Shown: in pieces, positions 32,539 through 41,122 of the stretch
How the letters are laid out: each line of letters opens with the position of its first letter
How positions within the stretch are numbered: the first letter of the stretch is position 1
Assembly: GCF_032116555.1 (NCBI RefSeq)
Contig: NZ_CP134950.1
Coordinates: 1 to 64,000 of the forward strand
Reading direction: 5' to 3'
From: Halobaculum sp. XH14
GTDB taxonomy: Archaea; Halobacteriota; Halobacteria; Halobacteriales; Haloferacaceae
Length of the DNA stretch: 64,000 bases
Notes under the pieces: generated by a model
Database searches by the model: none
What the model saw: only the letters and a program-made list of their open reading frames with translations
Told to the model about the DNA's origin: nothing
Translations under genes and position numbers: made by a program

Positions 32539-34271
32539 TGACAGAACACGCTACGGACGGCGGTGGGAGCGACTACGACGACCACGACGGCCACCACGGC
32601 CCGTCTGGATGGCGGTACTGGCTGTATACGACCGATCACGAAGTCATCGGCATCATCTACCTCTGGAACGCGCTGTTCTTCTTCGCGGTTGGCGGGCTGG
32701 CAGCACTGGTGTTTCGGACGGAACTGGCACTCTCCCCTGCCAACGCGATTCTCAACTCCGCGGGGTACAACAGCCTCCTCACGCTCCACGGATTGACGAT
32801 GGTCTTCTTCGTCATTCCGCCGCTGACAGGGGCATTCCAGAATTACCTCATCCCTCACTGGGTTGGAGCCGAGGAGATGGCCTATCCGCGCTGGAACGCG
32901 CTCGGTGCATGGTCAATCACCGCGGGTGGGCTGCTCCTCTGGCTCCCGCTGTTCACAAACGCCCTCGGACTCACAGGGCTCCCAGCGAACGGTGGGTGGT
33001 TCCAATACCCACCACTCACGACGATGCTCAACTCGTCGGGGATCGACGCGGAGATTGTCGGACTCACGCTGCTTCTGGGCGGCGGCTCGATCCCCGGCGG
33101 CATCAACTTCTTCGTCACCGTCGTGAACGAGCGACGGCCGGATCTCGGGTGGTTCGACATTCCGATGGCCTGCTGGGCGATCGGTATCATCACGCCCGCA
33201 CTCGGATTCTATACGTTCCCGTGGGTCGTCACCGCACTCAACCTGAACTTCCTCGAACGGGCGCTTGAGATGACGTTCTACAACGCCCGAACTGGGGGCG
33301 CACCCTTACTCTACCAGTGGATATGGTGGACATTTGGTCACCCGGAGGTGTACATCCTCGTTATCCCCGGTATGGGGATCGCAATGGAGATCATCGGCCG
33401 GTTCAGCGAGCGCCCCATCTTCGGGAACAAGTGGGTCATCGTCAGCTTTGTGACGCTCTCACTGTTCTCCGCGGGCGTGTGGGCTCACCACATGTTCACC
33501 ACCGGACTTGGGGCCTCTCGGTACGCCTTCATGGTGTTCTCGATGGTCATCGCCCTCACGTTCAGCCTCTATCTCTTCAGCGCTCTCGCAACGATGTACA
33601 AGGGACGGGTTCATCTCACGACACCGATGCTGTTCTCTATCGGGCTTCTCGTTGGACTCGTCTACTCCGGGATGGAGGGCCTTCAGCTTGGTCAGCCCGC
33701 GTTGGACCAGAAGCTCCATTCGACGTACTTCGTCGTCGGGCACTTCCACTTCACACTCTTCATGGTCGGCGTTATGGGCCTCCTCGCGGGCGTGTACTAC
33801 TGGTATCCACTCATCACTGGGCGGATGTACAATTCCCTCGCCGGCAAGTACCACGCAGTCACGACGCTGGGAGGACTTCCACTATTGTTCTTCCTGATGG
33901 CCCGGCTGGGCGAACTCGGGATGATGCGGCGCTACGCGACCTACACCTACATGCCGGAACTCCAGTTCTGGCATATACTGACCACCGGAGCCGCGTTCTT
34001 CGTCGCCTCCGGACAGCTTGTGTTCTTCGTCAATATGCTCTGGAGTCTTCGATATGGAGAACAGGTCGATAACCCGTGGGAAGACGTCCTCTCAGGACAG
34101 AATATGCCCTCTCCCGAGTGGGACGGCTTCCCGCACCACGCGCCGACGCCGGAGAACGTCTACGACGACATTCCCGATGATGCCGTTGACGTTGACCTTG
34201 ACGACGATTCTGGGACGGTCGTGTCGGATGGTGGCGTCGGCGTCAATCTCGGAGGTGATAACGATGAGTGA
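32538..34271 (+). CDS. coxA: Cytochrome c/quinol oxidase subunit I
   Basis: 577 residues with 12 membrane helices. It reduces O2 to water and pumps protons. Heme and CuB ligands are visible: His in TLHGLTMVFFV, HPEVY in WWTFGHPEVYILVIPGMG (His-Tyr cross-link pair), HH in VWAHHMFTTG and the HFHF pair in FVVGHFHFTLF. The N-terminus is Asp/His-rich (DYDDHDGHHGPSG), and an acidic C-terminal tail of about 60 residues extends beyond the usual end. It overlaps cox2 by 8 bases. The classical order cox1-cox2-cox3-ctaB follows, all closely coupled. Confidence 0.95.
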   Translation: MTEHATDGGGSDYDDHDGHHGPSGWRYWLYTTDHEVIGIIYLWNALFFFAVGGLAALVFRTELALSPANAILNSAGYNSLLTLHGLTMVFFVIPPLTGAFQNYLIPHWVGAEEMAYPRWNALGAWSITAGGLLLWLPLFTNALGLTGLPANGGWFQYPPLTTMLNSSGIDAEIVGLTLLLGGGSIPGGINFFVTVVNERRPDLGWFDIPMACWAIGIITPALGFYTFPWVVTALNLNFLERALEMTFYNARTGGAPLLYQWIWWTFGHPEVYILVIPGMGIAMEIIGRFSERPIFGNKWVIVSFVTLSLFSAGVWAHHMFTTGLGASRYAFMVFSMVIALTFSLYLFSALATMYKGRVHLTTPMLFSIGLLVGLVYSGMEGLQLGQPALDQKLHSTYFVVGHFHFTLFMVGVMGLLAGVYYWYPLITGRMYNSLAGKYHAVTTLGGLPLLFFLMARLGELGMMRRYATYTYMPELQFWHILTTGAAFFVASGQLVFFVNMLWSLRYGEQVDNPWEDVLSGQNMPSPEWDGFPHHAPTPENVYDDIPDDAVDVDLDDDSGTVVSDGGVGVNLGGDNDE

Positions 34272-35148
34272 CGCGGACGACGACGTTACCGTGCCGGACG
34301 ACAGCTCATACGGCACGCTCTCGGGAGCATTCTGGGCGCTTGTCATCGCGTTCGGACTCGGGCTGTTCTTCTATGACTTCGGGGTCGTTACGCTCGAAGA
34401 GGTCGCCAACGGTCAACCCATCGGAATCATCCACAACTTCCGTGTGACGATGTCCGTCATCGCGATGGTTGGTGGCGGGGGGTTCGTCGCTGTGACTGGT
34501 TGGTTCGTCTATCGATACGCCGCTCCACGCCGTGAAACTGCCGCGAAACTCCGTCCCGGCAGTGGTCGCTACACGTTCAGCGTGTGGAGTCTGGGCATCG
34601 CCTTCTTGGTACTGATGACCGTCTTCATGGGGGCGGGCGCGCTCGCACAGACCGACCAAGCCGCCGACCCGACCACACAGGCCGGAACGGACCGCGTCCT
34701 CGAGATGGACATCACCGCAGGACAGTGGTTCTTCCGGTACGACGTTGCTGGCGTCCCGTTCACGCAGGGGAATCACGTCGTCCTGCCTGCGGACACCGTG
34801 ATTAAATTCAGAATCACATCAGCCGACGTGATTCACTCCTTCGCAATTCAGGAACTCGGCGTGAAAAAAGACGCCATGCCGGGACAAGTCAACTCGGCGT
34901 GGTTCTCCGTTGAAGGGGTTGAGGGAGAACGGACCATCACGGTAAATGGAACTGAAATCCCCGCCGATACATATCAGGTCACGTGTGCCGAACTCTGTGG
35001 AAAGGGCCATTCGCAGATGGTCTCACAGGTGTTCGTCGTCTCGCCAGAGGACTACCGGACGTGGGTGGAGGCCAACGGTGGGACAGTTCCGGAGAGTTTC
35101 GAGGCTAGCGAAGGCGGCCACGGTGAGGAAGAGGAAGGAGGCCACTAA
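34264..35148 (+). CDS. coxB: Cytochrome oxidase subunit II with CuA site
   Basis: 294 residues from the ATG at 34264. Two to three N-terminal membrane helices precede an extracytoplasmic cupredoxin domain. CuA ligands: His in DVIHSFAI, then Cys-x3-Cys-x3-His-x2-Met in CAELCGKGHSQM. This site receives electrons from a blue-copper or cytochrome donor, probably the halocyanin-type proteins encoded nearby. The C-terminus is Glu/Gly/His-rich (GGHGEEEEGGH). cox3 starts 2 bases after the stop. Confidence 0.95.
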   Translation: MSDADDDVTVPDDSSYGTLSGAFWALVIAFGLGLFFYDFGVVTLEEVANGQPIGIIHNFRVTMSVIAMVGGGGFVAVTGWFVYRYAAPRRETAAKLRPGSGRYTFSVWSLGIAFLVLMTVFMGAGALAQTDQAADPTTQAGTDRVLEMDITAGQWFFRYDVAGVPFTQGNHVVLPADTVIKFRITSADVIHSFAIQELGVKKDAMPGQVNSAWFSVEGVEGERTITVNGTEIPADTYQVTCAELCGKGHSQMVSQVFVVSPEDYRTWVEANGGTVPESFEASEGGHGEEEEGGH

Positions 35149-35150
35149 CC

Positions 35151-35966
35151 ATGTCAAACGAAGATATGTCTGATCGACCCGGTGAACCGGTTCGCCGAGG
35201 GGAGGGAGCCGAGGGCTTCCCCCACGGTAGCAAGTACCCGCTGTTCGTCGCCCTGGGCATGTTCTTCACGGGGCTCGGGCTTTCGATGTTCACCGTGGCG
35301 CTGGTCATCGGGATTCCGGTCCTGATATACGGTATGTGGGGTTGGACGAAGGAATACACGATTGAGGAGTTTGAGACGGGTGTTGTTCCGGCGCAAAAAC
35401 GTCAGCTGCTCGGGTTCAAGTCCGGCTACATCTCGATGTTGCTGGTCATACTCGGCGAGTTGATAATTTTTGCCTCGCTGTTCGTCGTCTGGTTTTACCT
35501 CAAGGCGACGCGTGGGCCGTTCCCTCCCGAGGGAATGCCGGGACCAGATCTGATGCTTGGAATCGTGATGACGGTCCTGCTACTCGCGGCCAGCGTCGCT
35601 CTTGGCTACGGCCGCTACGCTATCGCACGAGATGAGCGGGCGCCATTCAACTGGGGACTCGCGCTCTCGATGGTGTTCGGTGTGGCGTATCTCGTGGTGT
35701 TCGCGCTTGACTGGATGAATATGGCTGCTGGCGGCGCAGTTCCCTCTCAGGGTCCGTATCCAGCTGCCTACTACGTGCTGACAGGGACACACGCGGCTCA
35801 CCTCTTAGCAGGCCTGGTGTTGAGTGGCATTATCGCCTACAGGGCGTGGGGGCGAGATCACTTCAGTTCGAACCGTCACCTCATGGTCAAGACGACGGAG
35901 GCGTATTGGCACTTCCTCACCTTCCTTTCCATTCTCATTCTGGCCTTCGTCTACTTCCCGGGGTGA
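35151..35966 (+). CDS. coxC: Cytochrome oxidase subunit III
   Basis: 271 residues with seven membrane helices. Subunit III hallmarks: FKSGYISMLLVILGELIIFASLF and the end WHFLTFLSILILAFVYFPG, with HAAHLLAGLVL in between. It stabilises the oxidase. The N-terminal 40 residues include a hydrophobic hairpin not found in short forms. It lies 2 bases after cox2 and 4 bases before ctaB. Confidence 0.9.
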   Translation: MSNEDMSDRPGEPVRRGEGAEGFPHGSKYPLFVALGMFFTGLGLSMFTVALVIGIPVLIYGMWGWTKEYTIEEFETGVVPAQKRQLLGFKSGYISMLLVILGELIIFASLFVVWFYLKATRGPFPPEGMPGPDLMLGIVMTVLLLAASVALGYGRYAIARDERAPFNWGLALSMVFGVAYLVVFALDWMNMAAGGAVPSQGPYPAAYYVLTGTHAAHLLAGLVLSGIIAYRAWGRDHFSSNRHLMVKTTEAYWHFLTFLSILILAFVYFPG

Positions 35967-35970
35967 GCGT

Positions 35971-37446
35971 ATGCCAGCCCACACCGATTCTGTCGACCGG
36001 CGTACGACTGACGCCCTGTTCACGCTCGTGCTCGGCGTCTACGCACTTATGCTGGCTGGGGCGACGACTGCCGTGACGGGGGCGTCTGCCGCGTGTCCGA
36101 CCTTGCCTGCCTGTGATGGGCTGACCTTCGAAGAGGGAATATCCGCGCTCGTAATCGTTGTTCTCTCTCACCGGGTGCTCGCACTGATCGTCGGCCTCGG
36201 TCTGCTTTGGCTCACGTGGCATGTCCGTGGCGACAGCGTCGCCAAGGGAGTGCGCCGCCCCATCATCGCTGCCGTCACACTCTACCCGGTTCAAGTCGCG
36301 GTCGGAGCACTGGCTGTAGGAGCAGACACGTCGGTTTCGGTCAGCGGGGCGCATCTGGTTGTTGCCGTGGCCATCTTCGGCGCATTGACGGTCGCGCTGG
36401 CACGGCAGTTAACCGACGTCTCGGACGAGTCCGATATTCCGAACGCCGGTGTGTTCGACCGCCATGACGGTGTCGAAGCGGAGATGGCTGGTGACGATCT
36501 ATCCATCTCCGCGGCCGAACCGGGCTCTGCTCGCGGGCCGAGCGCTTCGAGTAAGTCGACGCGGATGGGCGTTCGTTCGCTGTTTCCGGGACGTTCGTGG
36601 GAGTATCTCCGGATGACCAAGCCCCGGCTGATGTGGCTGCTTTGTCTCGTTGCACTCGCGGCGATGCTACTGGCCGGGGGACGCACCGTTCCGATGGACC
36701 GCATCGCGTGGACGCTCCTCGGTGGTGTGCTGGCGGTCGGTGCGAGCGGTGTGTTCAACAACGTTCTCGAACGCGATGTCGACGAGCAGATGAATCGGAC
36801 GGCGGACCGCCCCCTCGTGGAACAGCGGGTCTCGGTCCGGCGTGCGACGGCTTTCGGGATTGTGCTCGCGTTCGCCTCGCTGGGGGTGTTAGCAGCCCGC
36901 GTCAATCTCCTCGCAGCGCTGCTCGGTCTGCTGGCGATCCTATCCTACAGCGTTGGCTACACCATCCTGTTGAAACCGAACACCACCCAGAACATCGTCA
37001 TCGGCGGCGCAGTCGGGGCGTTTCCCGCACTCATCGGGTGGAGTGCCGTCAGAGGTTCGATCGGGTTCGAGATTCTCCTGTTGAGCGTGGTCATCTTCCT
37101 GTGGACGCCCGCTCACTTCTACAATCTCGCACTTATGTACAAGGAGGAATACGCAACTGCCGGGTTCCCCATGTTGCCCGTCGTGCGGGGCGAGGAGACA
37201 ACCCGACGACATATTGTGCTGTACCTCGCGGCGACGATGGTTGCGGTCGCGTTCCTGGGTGCGTTGACGGCCCTCGACTGGCTGTTCGCCGTGAGCGCCG
37301 TCGTCGCCGGCGCCGTCTTCCTCTGGTTCGTCGTCCGACTCTGTCGTCGCAAAACCGATCGGGCGGCCAGGAACGCGTTCGTCTCGGCGAACGCGTATCT
37401 CGGTGTGCTTCTTGTGGCCATCGTGGTAGACTCCATCTTCGTGTGA
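35971..37446 (+). CDS. ctaB: CtaA-like / protoheme IX farnesyltransferase (CtaB) fusion
   Basis: 491 residues from the ATG at 35971. Residues ~1-150 form four membrane helices with a VTGASAACPTLPAC cysteine pair and LSHRVLALIVG, as in half of the heme A synthase (CtaA/Cox15). Residues ~200-491 are CtaB: LRMTKPRLMWLLCL, the prenyl-diphosphate-binding motif NNVLERDVDEQMNRTADRP and the second aspartate-like region YKEEYATAGFPMLPV. CtaB adds a farnesyl group to heme B to give heme O, as needed by the oxidase. The fusion is recurrent in haloarchaea. The operon ends here. Confidence 0.9.
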   Translation: MPAHTDSVDRRTTDALFTLVLGVYALMLAGATTAVTGASAACPTLPACDGLTFEEGISALVIVVLSHRVLALIVGLGLLWLTWHVRGDSVAKGVRRPIIAAVTLYPVQVAVGALAVGADTSVSVSGAHLVVAVAIFGALTVALARQLTDVSDESDIPNAGVFDRHDGVEAEMAGDDLSISAAEPGSARGPSASSKSTRMGVRSLFPGRSWEYLRMTKPRLMWLLCLVALAAMLLAGGRTVPMDRIAWTLLGGVLAVGASGVFNNVLERDVDEQMNRTADRPLVEQRVSVRRATAFGIVLAFASLGVLAARVNLLAALLGLLAILSYSVGYTILLKPNTTQNIVIGGAVGAFPALIGWSAVRGSIGFEILLLSVVIFLWTPAHFYNLALMYKEEYATAGFPMLPVVRGEETTRRHIVLYLAATMVAVAFLGALTALDWLFAVSAVVAGAVFLWFVVRLCRRKTDRAARNAFVSANAYLGVLLVAIVVDSIFV

Positions 37447-37484
37447 GCATTACGGGCGGTGTCCCTGTCCGTTGTCCTCAACAG

Positions 37485-38186
37485 TCACCCGTCGCCGGCG
37501 GGTACCCAGCGGGTGAGCCTCGCTCCGAGTTCGTCGCTCCAGTACAGCATCCCGACTGTCGCCACGAATACGAGCGTCGAGAGGTCCCATGAGAGCCACG
37601 CAATCGTGCTGAATGTGGAGGCGCCGAGTAACGGCACGAGTAGCGAGAAGGAACAGCCGACGCACGAAACGAGACCGAACACCCCGGAGAGGGCGCCCTT
37701 CGTCGCGTCGAGTAGCCGAGCGTACAGGAGGTACGCAATCGAAAGGTACCCCACGAGTTTGAACGGGACGATGACCGTTTGTACCAACGTATTTCTGAAT
37801 ACGATGATTGGCCCCCAGCCAGGAGTGACCCAGGAAATACGAAACTCCGCTCCGGAACCGAGGTGTTGGAACAATCCGAGCTGAAGTAACCCACCGAGCG
37901 TCAGCAGTACGAACAGATATATTCCCGTTATGGACGCCGCCGAAGCGCGTACACCGAATCGACGAGCGGATGGGCGTGTCCGGGAAATTGCGAGTGCTCC
38001 GAGATTGATCCAGACGAATGGATATACCACATACCTCGGTTCAGTCACGGACGTTTGGGTAACGAGGAAATACCCCCAGACCACCGCTAACTCGACCCCC
38101 AAGACCGCCCCCCAGCGGACGATATCGCTACTCTCGATGCCAAAACGAACACGGATCTCGTCCAGATATTCCGTTGCTGTACTCAT
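37485..38186 (-). CDS. Haloarchaeal membrane protein near oxidase genes
   Basis: 233 residues, six to seven membrane helices. A notable segment is FGLVSCVGCSFSLLVPLLG near residues 170-188, with a Cys-x2-Cys in a membrane helix; YVVYPFVWINLGALAI is another conserved-looking stretch. I do not recognise the family with certainty. It is convergent with the ctaB operon (38 bases apart) and lies downstream of a halocyanin on the same strand. A role in copper delivery to the oxidase is only a guess. Confidence 0.65.
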   Translation of the reverse strand: MSTATEYLDEIRVRFGIESSDIVRWGAVLGVELAVVWGYFLVTQTSVTEPRYVVYPFVWINLGALAISRTRPSARRFGVRASAASITGIYLFVLLTLGGLLQLGLFQHLGSGAEFRISWVTPGWGPIIVFRNTLVQTVIVPFKLVGYLSIAYLLYARLLDATKGALSGVFGLVSCVGCSFSLLVPLLGASTFSTIAWLSWDLSTLVFVATVGMLYWSDELGARLTRWVPAGDG

Positions 38187-38267
38187 CAGTTCAGCTTTCG
38201 GTACTGTGTATTATACACCGTACTCAATAAGCGTTGTTCGCCCATTTGTCTCGCCTACCCGATTTGT

Positions 38268-38693
38268 TCATTCCACGACGACACGACCAATCATCCTGTT
38301 CTCCTCGTGTGGCAAGCAAAAATATCGGTACGTTCCTGGGATATCGAACGTGTGGCTATATGTCTCACCTCGTTCGAGAAATCCTCTCGACGACGTGCTC
38401 TGTCGGACAGCCCGTTCGGATTCGTAGCCACCGCTGGCGAAATACGCCGCCTCCTCTGGCAGCGACTCTTCGTATGCTGATGCCGTATGGGGAGCAGGAC
38501 TCTTGTTCTCCCAGGTAACTTGCTGGCCGGGTTCGATTGTGATCTCAACAGGATCGAACCGAAGGTCACTCGTCATCGTGACTATTGGCTCCGGCGGGCC
38601 TCCCCCTCCGAGGCAGCCAGCAATTCCGGCCATCCCGGCAGTTAGCACACCCCCGCTCCGACGAAGCACCGTTCGTCGTGAGCAGCAATTCAT
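38268..38693 (-). CDS. Halocyanin-like blue-copper lipoprotein
   Basis: 141 residues. Twin-arginine start (SRRTVLRRSGG) and lipobox IAGC near residue 26 anchor it outside. One cupredoxin domain: EPGQQVTWENKSPAPHTAS gives the first His, and YFCLPHEENRMIG gives Cys, His and Met. It is a small electron carrier, probably for the terminal oxidase nearby. Its ATG shares one base with the stop of the DUF1405 gene, so the two are co-transcribed. Confidence 0.88.
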   Translation of the reverse strand: MNCCSRRTVLRRSGGVLTAGMAGIAGCLGGGGPPEPIVTMTSDLRFDPVEITIEPGQQVTWENKSPAPHTASAYEESLPEEAAYFASGGYESERAVRQSTSSRGFLERGETYSHTFDIPGTYRYFCLPHEENRMIGRVVVE

Positions 38694-39394
38694 TAGTCCA
38701 GCCCTCGTTTGGAGGGATCACCGCTCGGTTCGAGTTTCTTTATTCGCGTCGCTAGTGCCAGAAACGTCGCGGCAAGCGTCAGCGTCACTGCCGCGGCCGC
38801 TGCGAAGTCGTGGGCTTGCCCCGAGTGATCAATGATTCCGTTGACGAGTTCGGCCCGCAGGAACGTGTGATGGAACTCCCCAACGAGCGGCGCAAAGTAA
38901 TCCACGATGTCATTAAGCCCGTACCAGACGGTGGCGACGGCGACCGCACTGACTGAGAACTCGGCGTAGCGATAAATCAGGAACGACTGCAGACTCATCG
39001 CGAGATGGCTCACGATGAGAAACCAGTAGAGCCAGGGTTCGATATCGCCCGCCCCGTTGAGAACCAGCTGGACGAACGGCGTCCAGAGCCCGAGTTTGAT
39101 GTTTCCGAAGAAGGCGAGCATATGGAGCCACTCGACGTCGTAGTCCAGTTTCCACGCGGCGAGACTAAGCGCGACGAACAGCGTCGCAGCGGGGCTGTCG
39201 GGGACGAACGGCCACATCACTATCGGGGTTTGGGCGAGCTGGAAGCGGTAGTACCAGAACCCGAACGCAGTCCCGGCCAGATTAATCGCGACGATGGCCC
39301 ACGCGTACCGAAGTGCGAGGTCCTCGACGCGCCGGGGGAGCGGGGCGAGGTAGCTGGGCAGTCGATTCGTTGTCGCTGTAGGTACGGACGTCAT
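38693..39394 (-). CDS. DUF1405-family membrane protein
   Basis: 233 residues with about six membrane helices. DUF1405 marks: NLAGTAFGFWYYRFQL, MWPFVPDSPAATLFVALSL, FGNIKLGLWTPFVQL and YGLNDIVDYF. The family is found in archaea and firmicutes, often beside cytochrome genes; its function is unknown. It is followed directly (1-base overlap) by the halocyanin gene. Confidence 0.85.
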   Translation of the reverse strand: MTSVPTATTNRLPSYLAPLPRRVEDLALRYAWAIVAINLAGTAFGFWYYRFQLAQTPIVMWPFVPDSPAATLFVALSLAAWKLDYDVEWLHMLAFFGNIKLGLWTPFVQLVLNGAGDIEPWLYWFLIVSHLAMSLQSFLIYRYAEFSVSAVAVATVWYGLNDIVDYFAPLVGEFHHTFLRAELVNGIIDHSGQAHDFAAAAAVTLTLAATFLALATRIKKLEPSGDPSKRGLD

Positions 39395-39407
39395 TCGTCT
39401 CGCCGAA

Positions 39408-39878
39408 TTACATCCCTGAGCTGTCGTTTCGCCGGTTCATCATGATGATCCCACTGAACAACATCAGGACTGCGAGCGCGACCATTCCGAGGTCCCAGGC
39501 CATCCCGGCGGTCATCGTCGAGCCCATGCCACCGCTCATCCCGCCATCCATTCCGCCGTTCATACCGGACTCCATCCCGCCACCCATTCCCCAGTTCATA
39601 CTCCCGGTAACACCGACCAGTGCCTGGTTGAGCAACATCACGAGCGAGTAGCCGATCATCAGGGGACCACTCGCGTTCCCGAGCCGACTCGCGTAGGGCG
39701 TCAGCAGGACGACGCCGTGGACGACCACGACGACGCCGAGGAGTGCCATAAGGAGCCCGCTGTTCGAGCTCATCATCCCGCTGCCGGTTGTCGCGGAGAG
39801 CAGCGAGTAGACTCCCGAAACAAGTGCGATTGCCGCGCTGTACTGCCGTATCGTATCGCTCGTGTTCATCGTCTCCAT
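39408..39878 (-). CDS. Met/Gly-rich membrane protein
   Basis: 156 residues from the ATG at 39878 (a second ATG follows three codons later). Four membrane helices are interrupted by a striking repeat GMGGGMESGMNGGMDGGMSG, about ten Met in 30 residues, predicted to face outside. The repeat resembles copper-binding Mets motifs. No known domain is recognised. It lies 2 bases after the DUF63 gene and 13 before DUF1405, in a five-gene operon (wHTH, DUF63, this, DUF1405, halocyanin). Confidence 0.7.
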   Translation of the reverse strand: METMNTSDTIRQYSAAIALVSGVYSLLSATTGSGMMSSNSGLLMALLGVVVVVHGVVLLTPYASRLGNASGPLMIGYSLVMLLNQALVGVTGSMNWGMGGGMESGMNGGMDGGMSGGMGSTMTAGMAWDLGMVALAVLMLFSGIIMMNRRNDSSGM

Positions 39879-39880
39879 TG

Positions 39881-40882
39881 TCAGACCCCGAGCATCATTC
39901 GAAGGGATCCACGGACGCCCATTGGGAGTCCGATCGCCCCGATGAAGAACGTCATGAGCCACCACCACGTGTGATTCATCTCGTCTTTCACGTCTGCGAG
40001 GTACCACACGATGCCACCGGTTACGAGGAGTTTGAGAACGAATGTTGACCCCGAGAATCCAGTCGCTTGATACACGAGATTCGTAACGACCAGCTTGGGG
40101 GAATAGCCGAGGAAGGTCACGCCGACGAGATTCTGCGCAGCGTCCCACATCTGCCCGAAAACGGCCAACAGGAACAGCGGATGGCGGAGATGTGCAATAT
40201 CGACGAGGCTCGCCCCCCAGTAGTAGAGCGCGGTCACGCCGAGGGCGATCCCCGTCGTCGCAACAGGAACCCACAGGCGGAATGTCGCTGCCGTCGAGAG
40301 TCCATACCAGAGTGCCCACCCGACGGCTCCAATCGCCCAGACCGACCCGACGAGACCGACGATCGACGGGATGGACCCGATATTCCGATTGCGAGCGAGT
40401 GCGCCGACGCCGAGTGCGAGGACGGTGACGGCGGTAACGACGAAGTAGATCGAGGGCGTGATGAACCACACTGCGTAGTCGCCGAGCAGTCCGATATCCT
40501 CGAGGGCGCGCATCGCCCCGCCGGCGACGATGATTGGGGCGAACCCGTACGCGAGCCGCGCATCGAACGTGACATCGAGGTAGTCGAGATATGCCCGGAG
40601 TCCTGGGAGACTGTACACGACGGCCGCGAGATAGGCCACCGTGTTCACGGTGTTGTATCCGCGGACGGCCTGTATTCCCTTGTGTGTGACTGGCTGGCCG
40701 GCAGCGTCGGCGACGACCGGGCCCCAGAGATACTGCCAGACGAACCGGTCGTAGACGAGCGACGGGAACGCGAGGAGTGCGGCACCGACGAGGACGACCG
40801 GGGCAAGCAGATACAGCGCCCACCATTCTCGGGTGCCGGTGTCGGGGAGGACGGTTTCGACGCGCCCCGCAACGGTACTCAC
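39881..40882 (-). CDS. DUF63-family membrane protein
   Basis: 333 residues with about eight to nine membrane helices. DUF63 pattern: VYDRFVWQYLWGPVVADA near the N-terminus, GYNTVNTVAYLAAVV and ALEDIGLLGDYAVWFITPSIYF. The family is restricted to euryarchaea and its activity is unknown. The start overlaps the small winged-helix gene by four bases. Confidence 0.85.
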   Translation of the reverse strand: MSTVAGRVETVLPDTGTREWWALYLLAPVVLVGAALLAFPSLVYDRFVWQYLWGPVVADAAGQPVTHKGIQAVRGYNTVNTVAYLAAVVYSLPGLRAYLDYLDVTFDARLAYGFAPIIVAGGAMRALEDIGLLGDYAVWFITPSIYFVVTAVTVLALGVGALARNRNIGSIPSIVGLVGSVWAIGAVGWALWYGLSTAATFRLWVPVATTGIALGVTALYYWGASLVDIAHLRHPLFLLAVFGQMWDAAQNLVGVTFLGYSPKLVVTNLVYQATGFSGSTFVLKLLVTGGIVWYLADVKDEMNHTWWWLMTFFIGAIGLPMGVRGSLRMMLGV

Positions 40883-41103
40883 GATTCGCTCACCTCAATT
40901 CGCCACGTTGTGCTCTTCGAGCGCCCCCACTGTTCGAGCGACACGTCGGTGAGGTCGTCTTGGAGCTGGCTCAGATACTGTGCGACGGCTTTCGGTGACC
41001 CATCGAGGTCGCTGGCGATATCCCGAGCCCGAAGGTACGTGGGCTCAGTATCGGCGTTCTCGACGAGATACGCGTGTACCATGCGGCGGGAAATAGATGA
41101 CAT
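40879..41103 (-). CDS. Small winged-helix protein (DUF7123-like)
   Basis: 74 residues, compact winged-helix fold: TYLRARDIASDLDGSPKAVA (helix-turn-helix) then a strand-rich end WGRSKSTTWRIEVS. Similar small proteins are widespread in haloarchaea (I recall the label DUF7123, from memory). It is the first gene of the operon with DUF63, Met-rich protein, DUF1405 and halocyanin, and 19 bases downstream of copA, so readthrough from copA is possible. It may regulate this operon. Confidence 0.7.
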   Translation of the reverse strand: MSSISRRMVHAYLVENADTEPTYLRARDIASDLDGSPKAVAQYLSQLQDDLTDVSLEQWGRSKSTTWRIEVSES

Positions 41104-41122
41104 GAGTCGAGGGCAGTAGTGT

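Noticed and set aside
39881-40826. Long N-terminal extension of the Met-rich gene across DUF63
   Set aside because: The extension is Arg/Pro-rich shadow sequence; the real start is near 39878.
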